From: Acinetobacter sp. ANC 4173
GTDB lineage: Bacteria > Pseudomonadota > Gammaproteobacteria > Pseudomonadales > Moraxellaceae
Length of the DNA stretch: 64,000 bases
Assembly: GCF_004331255.1 (NCBI RefSeq)
Contig: NZ_SJOF01000001.1
Location: forward strand, 186,001-250,000
Reading direction: 5' to 3'
Position 1 is the first letter of the stretch. Each line of letters begins with the position of its first letter. Below, in pieces: positions 9,608 to 19,482 of the stretch. Under the pieces are notes generated by a model, which made no database searches, had not been told where the DNA came from, and saw nothing but the letters and a program-made list of their open reading frames with translations. The position numbers and the translations under genes were made by a program.

Positions 9608-11452
9608 TTATGAATTTTGAATTCTCTGGAATGTGGTTTTTATACTTAACGGAATTAATTCAGGTAAATCCTCAAATACTTTATGTATGATTTCTAGCTT
9701 TAAAGCTTCTTCCTTTCTACGTTTTAAAGCATTTAATTCAGGGATTTTCTTTAAAATTTTTTCTTCTAATTCATGTCCTTGATGATTTGTGAACCATTGA
9801 GGGGTATTAATGACTAATCCATTGTTAAGAGTTATAGCGGTAGTATTTGTATTAGAAGTATCAAATTGTGAGTGAATTTTCTCTAAGATCCAATTATGAA
9901 TATTGTTCAGTGTATTTTGATTAAATTGATCTAAATTACGAAAACTATGATCAATTTCACTATGAGAACCTGTTTTTGTACTTAGAATCAATAATCCAAG
10001 GTATAAAGGGTTAAGCAAACAATTTTCTATACTATATTGTTCGTTTAGAGCATGAACAAATAATCCATCTTCATCGGAATTTGTCATGTCCCAATCTATA
10101 ATTCCAAAACAGCTTTTATTGCCGAACTTACGCATTGTATTTGTGATATGAATTACCTGTGAGCAATTTGCAACTGGATCACCATTTTTATCTGTTCTGG
10201 AGTCTCCTGAAGATATAAAGTTAAGAGATATCTCCTTTTTTAGATCATTGTTAGTATTTAAAATGTCATAGATTCTTTCGTAATACATTACATCATAATG
10301 ACTTTCTAAAAAAACTTGTTTTCGATTTTCATAATTGACACTAAAAGATGGAACCCCAGCAGTTAAAACAGATAATGCTTCGTCTTTGCTACATTTTCTA
10401 ATTCGCTGTTCCGAATTTTCAACTACGAAAATATCTTGTTCATCTGCTAAGGCAACAGTGCTTGGTGAATGTGTTGTAATAATGACTTTAATGCCTAAAT
10501 CTTTTACGAAAACATTTTTTAGAATATGTAGATATTGTTTAGACATTGATGGATGTAGTGAAGCATCGGTTTCATCTAACAGTAATATTTTAGGTAATTG
10601 AGTTACATGGTCATTGTTATACAGTGCAAATGCTAATGCGATAAGAATTTTTTCTCCTGAAGATAGCTCAGAAATTTTGACTTCAGTTTTAGTATCTTTT
10701 TTTAAAAATTTAGATTCATAGGTAATATTGGGATCATAGTCTTCAGGAACTTTGAATTCGTAGTCCATTGAGGCTGATTTGAGAATATCGTTTATGATTT
10801 GCCAAGGTGAATAACCATAAGCTTGGGTGAATTCATCTGTTGTTAAATATGAAACATCTTTACCTTTACATTTTTTTAAGAATTCACTCCATAAATTTTG
10901 GAATTCTAGTTTTTGATAATTATCAAATATAGTAGAAAAATTTTGAGCGAAAATATCATGTGTAGTTGGGTGATAACCATGAGGGATACTTTCTTTGAGT
11001 AATTTAGGATCAGTTATTCTCTCTGGGGAATTTTCAATAAAGGATTTAAGCTTTTGGAATTGTTTAGTACTTAAATTTGGATTTCCATATGTCGAGTTCG
11101 TAAATTTTTCCAATTCTTCAAGATTTTCAGGAAGCTTTTGATGTTGGTCTTGAAACTCAAAGATACGAAAATAACCAATAAACAAAGGGTCTTCTTCATG
11201 ATGATGTCGATAATTATCATAATTTCTGTGAATTGGGTTGAGGTCACTTACAGGCATTAATTTTTCAATGTATTTAATTTTATTAGGAGGAGTTGATACT
11301 CCATCAATGACAATATTGGAATGTCCATTCTCAAGAGATTGAAGTATTTGTGTTTTACCTACACCGTTAATCCCTGTCAAAATTACAAAATTAGGCAATT
11401 CAATTTCAAATGGATCTAATGATTTATATTCTGCTTCTAATTTGTATTTCAT
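9608..11452 (-). CDS. ABC-type AAA ATPase fused to a DUF4435/TOPRIM-like domain (putative phage defence)
   Basis: The 614-residue protein has an SMC/ABC-like ATPase in its first about 345 residues: Walker A GINGVGKT (27-34), ABC signature LSSGEK (263-268), Walker B LLLDETD with Glu294, and switch His328 (TTHSP). Residues about 378-500 resemble a DUF4435 TOPRIM domain: FLESHYD (Glu383, Asp387), IIDWDM (Asp453, Asp455) and SIENCLLNP (Glu476). This layout matches OLD nucleases and single-chain versions of the PARIS pair AriA/AriB, which act against phage. That role is inferred from domain order. The gene is visibly more AT-rich and Lys/Asn-rich than tusA or the ETF-QO gene beside it. No second component is present. 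Confidence 0.8.
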   Translation of the reverse strand: MKYKLEAEYKSLDPFEIELPNFVILTGINGVGKTQILQSLENGHSNIVIDGVSTPPNKIKYIEKLMPVSDLNPIHRNYDNYRHHHEEDPLFIGYFRIFEFQDQHQKLPENLEELEKFTNSTYGNPNLSTKQFQKLKSFIENSPERITDPKLLKESIPHGYHPTTHDIFAQNFSTIFDNYQKLEFQNLWSEFLKKCKGKDVSYLTTDEFTQAYGYSPWQIINDILKSASMDYEFKVPEDYDPNITYESKFLKKDTKTEVKISELSSGEKILIALAFALYNNDHVTQLPKILLLDETDASLHPSMSKQYLHILKNVFVKDLGIKVIITTHSPSTVALADEQDIFVVENSEQRIRKCSKDEALSVLTAGVPSFSVNYENRKQVFLESHYDVMYYERIYDILNTNNDLKKEISLNFISSGDSRTDKNGDPVANCSQVIHITNTMRKFGNKSCFGIIDWDMTNSDEDGLFVHALNEQYSIENCLLNPLYLGLLILSTKTGSHSEIDHSFRNLDQFNQNTLNNIHNWILEKIHSQFDTSNTNTTAITLNNGLVINTPQWFTNHQGHELEEKILKKIPELNALKRRKEEALKLEIIHKVFEDLPELIPLSIKTTFQRIQNS

Positions 11453-11470
11453 AATCTAATAAATATAAAA

Positions 11471-11504
11471 AAGCCTCTAAAATAATCAATTATTTTAGAG
11501 GCTT
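11471..11504 (-). terminator. Terminator of the ETF-QO gene
   Basis: Arms AAGCCTCTAAAATAA (11471-11485) and its exact complement (11490-11504) enclose a TCAA loop. An A run on the left side gives a T tract on the minus strand. It also separates ETF-QO transcription from the ATPase gene start at 11452. Confidence 0.85.
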
Positions 11505-11522
11505 ATGCAAGCTAATTAAGCA

Positions 11523-13235
11523 TTACATATTTGGGTAGTTTGGACCACCGCCACCCTCAGGAGTTACCCATGTAATGTTCTGTGATGGATCTTTAATGTC
11601 ACAAGTCTTACAGTGAACACAGTTCGCTGCATTAATCTGGAAACGCTTCGAACCATCATCATTTTCCATAATCTCGTAAACACCAGCTGGGCAGTAGCGC
11701 TGTGCAGGCTCGTCCCATTTTGGTAAGTTCACGTTCACTGGAATTGATGCATCAGTCAGTTTCAAATGTGCAGGTTGGTTTTCTTCATGCACGGTGTTCG
11801 AAACAAAAACTGAAGACAAACGGTCAAAAGTTAACTTGCCATCTGGTTTTGGATAGTTTGGCTTAAAGGTTGCCGCATCTACTGTTTTTAGCGCGCTAAA
11901 GTCAGGGGCTAAGTCATGTAGTGTAAATGGCACTTTAAACACGTTTTGGTCGATGAAGTTGAATGCACCCCCTATCCATTGACCAAACTTGTGCATCGCA
12001 GGGCCAAAGTTACGTGCGTTGTATAACTCTTCTTTTAACCAGCTGTTGTTGAATTTGTCAGTATAGGCTGTGAGTTCTTTCGCGAAGAAGTCTTCACCTT
12101 CAGTGACACGGGCAATCGCCAGATCACCACCTTTTTCCACACCAGCCTGAATCGCTTCAAATACCGCTTCGCCACACAACATGCCAGATTTCATGGCGGT
12201 GTGAGAGCCTTTGATTTTCGCGAAGTTTAAAAAACCTGCATCATCCCCAATTAAAGAACCACCTGGGAAAGTGAATTTAGGCAGTGAGTTGAAACCACCT
12301 TTTACTACGGCACGTGCGCCATAAGAAATACGCTTGCCACCTTCCAAATACTGTTTCACCAGTGGATGGGTTTTCCAGCGTTGCATTTCTGCGAATGGAT
12401 ACATGTGTGGATTTTCGTACGACAAGTCCACGATCATCCCCAAAGTGACTTGGTTGTTTTCAGCGTGATATAACCACCAACCGCCAGAAGAGCCTGTTTC
12501 ACTTAAAGGCCAACCCGCACCGTGCATCACCAAACCGGGTTTGTGTTTTGCTGGATCAATTTCCCAAAGCTCTTTAATCCCGATCCCATAGTGTTGTGGA
12601 TCAGCATCTTTATCCAAATCGAACTTGGCAATCAGACGCTTACCTAAATGACCACGACAGCCTTCAGCAAAAATGGTGTATTTGGCATGCAGTTCATAAC
12701 CCGGTGTAAAGTTGTGCGTCGGTTCGCCATCTTTACCAATCCCCATGTCACCGGTTTGAATACCTTTTACCGTACCATCGGCATGGTAAAGCACTTCAGC
12801 TGCAGCAAAGCCTGGGAAGATTGAAACTTCAAGCTCTTCGGCTTTTTGACCTAACCAACGTACCACGTTACCTAACGAAATCACGTAGTTGCCATCATTG
12901 TGCATGGTTTTAGGCACCATCCAATGTGGCGCTTCCTGTGCTTTTTCAGGCGACATCAAGAAATAGGTTTTATCTTCCGTGACAGGAACATTTAAAGGCG
13001 CACCTTCTTCTTTCCAGTTCGGGAAGAGTTCATTGATGGCACGTGGTTCGAGTACAGCACCCGAAAGAATATGTGCACCGACTTCGGAGCCCTTTTCTAC
13101 CACACAAACGGATAAATCAGATAAATTGTTTTCAATCGCAAGTTGACGAATTTTGATCGCAGCAGAAAGACCTGCGGGGCCTGCGCCTACGATAACGACG
13201 TCAAACTCCATCGATTCACGTTCGATGTGTTCCAT
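11523..13235 (-). CDS. Electron transfer flavoprotein:ubiquinone oxidoreductase (ETF-QO)
   Basis: ETF-QO passes electrons from reduced ETF to the ubiquinone pool at the inner membrane during fatty-acid and amino-acid oxidation. The 570 residues begin with an FAD-binding VGAGPAGLSAA motif near residue 15. They end with the 4Fe-4S ligands Cys515, Cys539, Cys542 and Cys545 (CPAGVYE and CVHCKTCDIKDP), followed by the usual glycine-rich tail. GAGGAG lies just upstream of the chosen ATG. Its partners etfB and etfA are in the same window but about 29 kb away, pointing the opposite way. Family assignment is firm. Confidence 0.95.
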   Translation of the reverse strand: MEHIERESMEFDVVIVGAGPAGLSAAIKIRQLAIENNLSDLSVCVVEKGSEVGAHILSGAVLEPRAINELFPNWKEEGAPLNVPVTEDKTYFLMSPEKAQEAPHWMVPKTMHNDGNYVISLGNVVRWLGQKAEELEVSIFPGFAAAEVLYHADGTVKGIQTGDMGIGKDGEPTHNFTPGYELHAKYTIFAEGCRGHLGKRLIAKFDLDKDADPQHYGIGIKELWEIDPAKHKPGLVMHGAGWPLSETGSSGGWWLYHAENNQVTLGMIVDLSYENPHMYPFAEMQRWKTHPLVKQYLEGGKRISYGARAVVKGGFNSLPKFTFPGGSLIGDDAGFLNFAKIKGSHTAMKSGMLCGEAVFEAIQAGVEKGGDLAIARVTEGEDFFAKELTAYTDKFNNSWLKEELYNARNFGPAMHKFGQWIGGAFNFIDQNVFKVPFTLHDLAPDFSALKTVDAATFKPNYPKPDGKLTFDRLSSVFVSNTVHEENQPAHLKLTDASIPVNVNLPKWDEPAQRYCPAGVYEIMENDDGSKRFQINAANCVHCKTCDIKDPSQNITWVTPEGGGGPNYPNM

Positions 13236-13492
13236 GTAGGACTCCTCATATTACTTAAAGGTGGCAACTGTATGACTCTTTACAGTGCTGCCTAATTAAA
13301 AGATCAACTAGATCAATTAATCATTTAAATTTCAATATATTGCTGAGCATATCAATATTTTTAATGAAGCAATAGATATTGCTCCAGCAGAAATGATTAA
13401 AACATCCTGAGTTTTTTGCATAACAAGTCAACTTTTTGGAATATATTAAGCCTTTTCAAGAAAGCGTAACTTGCTCGAATAGAGTCAATTTA

Positions 13493-14818
13493 TCAGTGCA
13501 TTTTTAATTGAGGTCGAGAAGACTTAGCTAAAACATCTTTTAACATCAAAATTCCTGTTTTAAATAATCCATGCAAGGCAACTTGATGAAACCGATAGAG
13601 TGACATATACATCATGCGCGCGATAAAGCCTTCAATATTAATATTGCCCATGACATGCCCCACACTATTTCGATCACTTAACGACACCAAGGATCCTTTG
13701 TCTTTAAATACGAACTGTGGCAGAGGTTGCCCCATGACATAAGCTGATAACGCTTTTTCTAAAAATATGGCCTGTTGATTCGCCACTTGCGCACGTGGTG
13801 CCAAAGGACGGTCCTTACCCTCTGGGGTATAACTCGCACAATCCCCCATCGCAAAAATGCAAGCATCACGAGTTGTTTGCAACGTCGATTGAACCATCAA
13901 CTGATTGATTCGATTGGTTTCCAAGTCAGCAATATTCTTTAAAAAATCAGGTGCTTTAATGCCTGCTGACCAGACCTTTAAGTCCGCGGGTAATTGTGTG
14001 CCATCCTCAAAATAAATATGCATTTCATCAATTTTCTTCACTCGGCTCTGGGTTCGTACATGAATACCCATATTGAGCAACTCTTCCTCAGCCAAACTAG
14101 AAATTTTGCTGTTCAATGCAGGCAAGACACGATCAGCCGCCTCAATTAAAGTAATCTGCACATTGTCTGGTTTGATACTATCCAACCCATACTTACAGAA
14201 TTGATGCGCGGCAAAATCCAACTCGGCGGCTAACTCGCCCCCCGTAGCACCCGCCCCAATAATGGCGATATTCAGTAAACTCGGCTTTTCATTTTCGATT
14301 AAGGTATTGGCTTGTGCTTGCAGATATAAATTTAAAAATTCTTTTTGCAAATAGTCAGCTTGTGCACGTGAATCTAAACACACGCAATGCTCTTTCGCCC
14401 CTTCAGTATTAAAATCATTGGAGGTTGAACCGACGGAAACCACCAAAACGTCATAGGCAAGCGCACGACTGGGTGCGATTGTCTCCCCCTGATGCGAACT
14501 TAATTCCTCCAGTTGAATGGTTTTATGGATCCGATCAATATTGATCATTTTTCCCAAATAAAACTCAAAATTATTCTTCTTGGCATGTGCAAAGTAGTTC
14601 AGTTGATCGTCATGTGAATTTAGGGTCCCTGAAGCCACTTCATGTAAAAGTGGTTTCCAAATATGCGTGAGCGCAGCATCTACCAAGATAATCTCGGCTT
14701 TATTTTTTTTGCCCAAACGATTCCCTAGGCGTGTTGCAAGTTCTAGTCCACCTGCTCCTCCACCTACAATCACAATACGCTTTTTACGATTATATTTCTC
14801 AGTATTTTTATTCAACAT
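13493..14818 (-). CDS. ndh: Type II NADH:quinone dehydrogenase (NDH-2)
   Basis: This is a single-subunit FAD enzyme that oxidises NADH and reduces quinone without pumping protons. Two dinucleotide-binding motifs are visible: VGGGAGGLELA near the N-terminus for FAD, and IGAGATGGELAAEL in the middle for NADH. The FAMGDCASY segment binding FAD follows, then a C-terminal amphipathic stretch (RFHQVALHGLFKTG) that anchors NDH-2 in the membrane. I start at the ATG at 14818 (441 residues) because GGAG lies eight bases upstream. A longer in-frame start at 14872 lacks a ribosome site. A related FAD oxidoreductase cannot be excluded. Confidence 0.85.
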   Translation of the reverse strand: MLNKNTEKYNRKKRIVIVGGGAGGLELATRLGNRLGKKNKAEIILVDAALTHIWKPLLHEVASGTLNSHDDQLNYFAHAKKNNFEFYLGKMINIDRIHKTIQLEELSSHQGETIAPSRALAYDVLVVSVGSTSNDFNTEGAKEHCVCLDSRAQADYLQKEFLNLYLQAQANTLIENEKPSLLNIAIIGAGATGGELAAELDFAAHQFCKYGLDSIKPDNVQITLIEAADRVLPALNSKISSLAEEELLNMGIHVRTQSRVKKIDEMHIYFEDGTQLPADLKVWSAGIKAPDFLKNIADLETNRINQLMVQSTLQTTRDACIFAMGDCASYTPEGKDRPLAPRAQVANQQAIFLEKALSAYVMGQPLPQFVFKDKGSLVSLSDRNSVGHVMGNINIEGFIARMMYMSLYRFHQVALHGLFKTGILMLKDVLAKSSRPQLKMH

Positions 14819-14983
14819 AGTCAATACTCCAATTGTTTGATGGTTATAAAACCTACGATTTATATTCATCAAATAATTGTATGAGGAATAATTACCCCTG
14901 ATTTTTTCAAAAGTGATCTCGCCACAATCAAATAAAAATTATTAATAGCCAACATTTTATTTTTGAATATATAAATTTTAGGT

Positions 14984-15023
14984 AAAAAAAACCGCAGCTT
15001 AAACTTTGATTGTTTAGCTACGG
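14984..15023 (-). terminator. Terminator ending the seven-gene catabolic operon
   Basis: An imperfect stem pairs CCGCAGCTTAAAC (14992-15004) with GTTTAGCTACGG (15012-15023). Eight A bases (14984-14991) give a T tract on the minus strand, directly after the aldehyde dehydrogenase gene. Confidence 0.75.
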
Positions 15024-15029
15024 ATAAAT

Positions 15030-16478
15030 TTAGAGACCTAAACACATATATTTGATTTCTATATAATCTTCAATACCATATTTAGAACCTTCTCGTCCCA
15101 GACCAGAAGATTTGACTCCACCAAAAGGAGCAACCTCAGTTGCCAGAACGCCTACATTAACGCCGACCATGCCATATTCTAGAGCTTCGTATACATTCCA
15201 AATTCGACCAACATCGCGCGAATAGATATAGCATGCTAAGCCAAACTCAGTATCATTGGCTGCTTCAATCACATCCTGTTCTGATGTAAATTTGAAGACT
15301 GGCGCCACAGGTCCAAAAATCTCTTCTCGGGCAACTCGCATATCTACATTCACATTTGTAAGTAATGTTGGCTCAAAGAAAGAACCACCTAATGAATGTC
15401 GTTTGCCGCCAACTAAAACTTCAGCCCCTTGATTGACAGCCTCATCCACTAAAATTTGCGTGTTTTTTGCTGCCTTTTCATCAATCATTGGACCAATAAT
15501 GGTTTCAGTTTCAATCCCATTTCCAACAGATAACTGAGCAATACGGTGAGCAAATTTTGTGACAAATTGCTCGTAGACACCTTCTTGTACATAGAAGCGG
15601 TTGGCACAAACACATGTTTGTCCTGCATTACGATACTTTGCAATTAAAGCACCTTCGACCGCAGCATCAATATCGGCATCATTAAATACAATAAATGGTG
15701 CATTACCACCTAATTCCATGGTGACTTTTTTCATAGTTTCAGCACATTGTCGCATGAGCTGAATACCAATCGGTGTCGACCCTGTAAACGATAATTTACG
15801 AACAACAGGATTCGATGTCAGTTCACCGCCTATTTCACTGGACTTACCAGTGACAACGTTGATTACACCAGCAGGGATACCTGCTTGTTCTGCCAATGCG
15901 ACTAATGCTAATGCAGAATATGGGGTTTGGCTGGCAGGTTTTAATACCATTGTACATCCAGCCGCTAAAGCAGGTGCAGCCTTCCGTGTAATCATTGCAG
16001 ATGGAAAATTCCACGGTGTAATCGCAGCACAAACACCAATAGGCTCTTTTGTGACAATCAGGCGACGACCTTTTTGATTAGTTGGAATTACATCTCCATA
16101 AATCCGCTTGCCTTCTTCTGCAAACCATTCTAAGTAAGATGCAGCAAAATTAATCTCACCCCGTGACTCGAATAGAGGCTTGCCCTGTTCTGCAGTCATG
16201 ATTTGCGCGAGATCTTCTTGATTCTCAAGAATTAATTTATGCCAAGCTAAAAGTTTTCGCGCTCTGTCTTGAGCTGTTAGATTTCTCCATTCAGGCAAGG
16301 CACGTTCAGCAGCTTCAATCGCTAGCTTAGTTTCCTCAGTTCCCATATTTGGAATCGTGCCAATTTTTTCCTGTGTTGCAGGATTGAGAACATCAACATT
16401 CAGACCAGAAATTGCATCACGCCACTGACCATCGATAAAACATTGTGTTTTAAATAAAGAAGTATTAGAAACTTTCAT
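15030..16478 (-). CDS. Succinate-semialdehyde dehydrogenase-like aldehyde dehydrogenase
   Basis: This 482-residue NAD(P)-dependent aldehyde dehydrogenase is of the GabD type. It has ITPWNFP (153-159), catalytic Glu255 (MELGGNAPF) and catalytic Cys289 (GQTCVCANR). The neighbouring Cys291 is typical of GabD enzymes. It is the last gene of the leftward operon, 69 bases behind the ThDP enzyme gene. It would oxidise a semialdehyde released by that enzyme to a dicarboxylate or other acid. Succinate or glutarate semialdehyde are the likeliest substrates from family resemblance, but specificity cannot be read from sequence. Confidence 0.88.
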   Translation of the reverse strand: MKVSNTSLFKTQCFIDGQWRDAISGLNVDVLNPATQEKIGTIPNMGTEETKLAIEAAERALPEWRNLTAQDRARKLLAWHKLILENQEDLAQIMTAEQGKPLFESRGEINFAASYLEWFAEEGKRIYGDVIPTNQKGRRLIVTKEPIGVCAAITPWNFPSAMITRKAAPALAAGCTMVLKPASQTPYSALALVALAEQAGIPAGVINVVTGKSSEIGGELTSNPVVRKLSFTGSTPIGIQLMRQCAETMKKVTMELGGNAPFIVFNDADIDAAVEGALIAKYRNAGQTCVCANRFYVQEGVYEQFVTKFAHRIAQLSVGNGIETETIIGPMIDEKAAKNTQILVDEAVNQGAEVLVGGKRHSLGGSFFEPTLLTNVNVDMRVAREEIFGPVAPVFKFTSEQDVIEAANDTEFGLACYIYSRDVGRIWNVYEALEYGMVGVNVGVLATEVAPFGGVKSSGLGREGSKYGIEDYIEIKYMCLGL

Positions 16479-16547
16479 TATTGCAAGTCACTCATCAAAG
16501 TTCGTTATGGATAGCACAGTGATCTGTATCACTGTGCTCTGCTCTGT

Positions 16548-18233
16548 TTAACGTGATGCGAGTGCATTTTCACGAATTTGCGTTAAACTCATTTTCGGTG
16601 TCAATGCTTCAGGATCAATCTGAATTTCAATTAGAGAAGGTCGGCCTGAATTTTGGCAGCGTTCAAATGCTGGGACAAACTGTTCAGTTTCATTCACAGT
16701 CTCTGAATGGAAACCAAATGCAGCAGCAAATGCGGCAAAGTCAGGATTAAACAATTCTGTACCTGAGACACGTCCAGGATATGAACGCTCTTGATGCATA
16801 CGAATCGTTCCGTACATTCCATTATTTACAACAATAACCACTAGATTCGCACCATAATGCGCTGCTGTAGCTAATTCTTGACCATTCATCAAGAAGCATC
16901 CGTCACCAGCAAATGCTATTACTGTCCGTTTTGGGTAAGTCAGTTTTGCCGCAACTGCTGCTGGCACACCATATCCCATAGAACCATTGGTTGGGCCGAG
17001 CAGTGTTCTGAATTTACGGTGTTGATAACCACGATGTACCCATCCGGTATAATTACCAGCACCGCAAGTTAAGATGCTGTCATGTGGTAATTGTTCATTG
17101 AGCCATTCAATGATTTTACCCATTTGTACTGGACCAGGGGCCGTTGGGAATGTACAACCTTCCAAATATTCTTCATTCAATGACTGTACTAGAGTATTGA
17201 AAGATGATGGTTTAATTGCTGGCAATGCTGCTAACTGAGCACTGATTTTCTGCATCCCCGCATTAATACCCAAAGTTGGTTGATAAACTCGACCTAACTC
17301 CTCAATACCTAAATGTACGTGCACCAATTTTTGCTTTGGTGTTGGAATATCTACTAGCGCATAACCACCAGTGGTCATTTCACCCAATCGAGCACCAAGT
17401 ACGATTAAAAGATCTGAATTTTTAACCGCGTTTTGTAGTGCTGGTCCTGCAGCCAATCCCAAATTACCAATGTATTGTGGCAATTTATTATCCACCAAAT
17501 CCTGACAACGGAATGACGCTGCGACAGGCAAATTCTGGGTTTGAATAAATTGGCGAACATTTTCTACTGCTGCTTCATTCCAACCGCCACCACCTAACAC
17601 CACTAATGGTTTTTCTGCCTCTTGAATTAATTGTTGTAATTCAAGTAATTCTTCATTAGATGCTGATGGTTCGATATGTTTTGCAGGCAAAGCATCTGCA
17701 ACATCGACAATATCTGTCAACATATCTTCTGGTAATGCAATGACTACTGGACCAGGTCGACCATTCATAGCACGATAGAATGCTTGATTAATCAATTCAG
17801 GTAAACGCTTTGCATCATCGACTTGAACAATCCATTTAGCCATTTCACCAAACATTCGGCGGTAATCAATTTCTTGGAAAGCTTCACGATCCATTTGATC
17901 ACGAGCAACTTGTCCAATGAACAAAATCATTGGCGTTGAATCTTGAAATCCAGTATGGATACCCACAGATGCATTTGTAGCGCCAGGACCACGTGTAACA
18001 AAACAAATACCGGGTTTACCCGTAAGCTTGCCGTAGGCTTCTGCCATATAAGCAGCACCACCTTCTTGGCGACATACAATTAAATCAATCTCTTCTTTTA
18101 CATCATGTAAGGCATCTAATACCGCTAAATAACTTTCACCAGGCACACAGAAAGCTCTTTCAACACCGTTCACCAATAAGGCATCAACCAATACCTGACC
18201 GCCTGTACGACCGGCTTTATTTTCAATAGTCAT
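16548..18233 (-). CDS. Thiamine diphosphate-dependent decarboxylase/carboligase (acetolactate synthase-like)
   Basis: The 561 residues show the three-domain ThDP fold. The N-terminal Pyr domain has the activating Glu57 (CRQEGGAAYMAEAYG) and TRGPGATNA, the central domain has LGGGGWN, and the C-terminal PP domain has AFAGDGCFLMNG, which opens the GDG-N cofactor motif, and VVNNGMYGTIR. No regulatory subunit is encoded nearby, so biosynthetic acetolactate synthase is unlikely. Its place between oxidoreductase, aminotransferase and semialdehyde dehydrogenase genes suggests decarboxylation of a 2-oxo acid to an aldehyde, as in the AruH/AruI arginine route of Pseudomonas. It starts 23 bases after the preceding gene in the operon. 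Confidence 0.82.
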   Translation of the reverse strand: MTIENKAGRTGGQVLVDALLVNGVERAFCVPGESYLAVLDALHDVKEEIDLIVCRQEGGAAYMAEAYGKLTGKPGICFVTRGPGATNASVGIHTGFQDSTPMILFIGQVARDQMDREAFQEIDYRRMFGEMAKWIVQVDDAKRLPELINQAFYRAMNGRPGPVVIALPEDMLTDIVDVADALPAKHIEPSASNEELLELQQLIQEAEKPLVVLGGGGWNEAAVENVRQFIQTQNLPVAASFRCQDLVDNKLPQYIGNLGLAAGPALQNAVKNSDLLIVLGARLGEMTTGGYALVDIPTPKQKLVHVHLGIEELGRVYQPTLGINAGMQKISAQLAALPAIKPSSFNTLVQSLNEEYLEGCTFPTAPGPVQMGKIIEWLNEQLPHDSILTCGAGNYTGWVHRGYQHRKFRTLLGPTNGSMGYGVPAAVAAKLTYPKRTVIAFAGDGCFLMNGQELATAAHYGANLVVIVVNNGMYGTIRMHQERSYPGRVSGTELFNPDFAAFAAAFGFHSETVNETEQFVPAFERCQNSGRPSLIEIQIDPEALTPKMSLTQIRENALASR

Positions 18234-18256
18234 TAGTAATATCTCTCAGTCAGGTT

Positions 18257-19453
18257 TTAAATTACAGAATCTTCAAGGAATGGACGATTTTCAATCACAC
18301 GTTGGAAAGAAAGCGGGCTTAAATCTAAAGCACGGTAATTACCATAGGTAATGAGTTCGCTTAATCCACGTCCGATTGCTGGAGCTTGTTGCAACCCATG
18401 ACCACTGAAGCCATTACAGAACAAGAAGTTATCTACTTCATTGTGAGGTCCAACAATTGCGTTATGATCTAGTACACAATAGTCATAATGGCCGGCCCAC
18501 GAGTTTACGACCTTAATCGCTTCAAACGCTGGTACTCGTTCAGCTAAGATTGGCCACACTTCTTCATCAAATTCTTCATGCAATACATCAAAGTCTTCTG
18601 GATCTACTTCTGGGTCAACCTTAGGATAAGTACCACCTAAATAGAACTGGCCTTCTGGGCGGAAAAAGACGCCTGTTGGATCAATTGTTAAAGGTACATT
18701 CCCCTCTAAAGGTGTGCGGCATGCAAATACGAAAAGTGAACGACGGCGCGGTTCAACCGGAATTTCGAGTCCTGCCATGCGAGCAACTTTAGCTCCACGT
18801 GTTCCAGCACAATTGACTAAAGTTCCACAACCAATAACATCACCAGTTTTGAGGCGGATACCTGTAATTTTATTGCCCTCTCGAATGATATCTACAACCT
18901 CATTCTCGATGTATTCAACGCCAAGAGAACGTGCTTTGCGACGGAAACCGTTTACCATTCCATAGTTATCAAACCAACCCTCATCAGCACGGCCAAAAGT
19001 TGCACCTTTAAGACTGTCCGTATTAACCCATGGGAATTTTTGTTTCAGTTGTTCAACATCTAATAAATCAATCTGAGCACCATTCTCAATTTGCGTATTA
19101 TGCAAACGCTTAAGTACATCAAATCCTTTATCATCAGCTAAGAATAAATATCCATTCTCATGAAAAGTTAAATCGGGTTTTTCACCATCAACTTGCATGA
19201 TTTCACCAAAATTACGGATAAAATCGGCGCCGTATTGTGAAATTTGAATATTGATTGGATTCGAAAACTGTACACGAATCGAACTACTTGATAATGCAGT
19301 CGCAGATTGTGCATAAGTAGGATCACGCTCAATTACTAATATTGAGCCATTAAAATCAGGGTTATTGGCAAGGAAGTACGCTGTAGAACTACCGTTTACT
19401 GCGCCACCAACAATAATGACATCATAGTTTGTTTTATTTGCTGTAGTAGCCAT
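18257..19453 (-). CDS. FAD-dependent amino-acid oxidoreductase (DAO family)
   Basis: This 398-residue enzyme has an N-terminal FAD motif (VIIVGGAVNGSSTAYFL, about 14-30) and the C-terminal NGFSGHGLQQAPAIGRGL segment of the D-amino-acid oxidase/sarcosine oxidase superfamily. Such enzymes oxidise secondary or D-amino acids to imino acids that hydrolyse to 2-oxo acids or aldehydes. Acceptor (oxygen or quinone/ETF) is unknown. Position in the operon, 29 bases after the dehydrogenase gene, suggests it acts on the amino acid released by HyuAB or on a downstream intermediate. It is not MnmC or GlpD. Confidence 0.82.
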   Translation of the reverse strand: MATTANKTNYDVIIVGGAVNGSSTAYFLANNPDFNGSILVIERDPTYAQSATALSSSSIRVQFSNPINIQISQYGADFIRNFGEIMQVDGEKPDLTFHENGYLFLADDKGFDVLKRLHNTQIENGAQIDLLDVEQLKQKFPWVNTDSLKGATFGRADEGWFDNYGMVNGFRRKARSLGVEYIENEVVDIIREGNKITGIRLKTGDVIGCGTLVNCAGTRGAKVARMAGLEIPVEPRRRSLFVFACRTPLEGNVPLTIDPTGVFFRPEGQFYLGGTYPKVDPEVDPEDFDVLHEEFDEEVWPILAERVPAFEAIKVVNSWAGHYDYCVLDHNAIVGPHNEVDNFLFCNGFSGHGLQQAPAIGRGLSELITYGNYRALDLSPLSFQRVIENRPFLEDSVI

Positions 19454-19482
19454 GGCTATATACCTTAAATCTTGTCTAAACG

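Noticed and set aside
15850-16077. Plus-strand frame inside the semialdehyde dehydrogenase gene
   Set aside because: It is antisense to conserved dehydrogenase motifs, has no ribosome site and shows no family resemblance.
16548-18233. Acetolactate synthase for branched-chain amino acid synthesis
   Set aside because: There is no IlvN/IlvH-type small subunit gene or ilvC nearby, and the operon context is catabolic.
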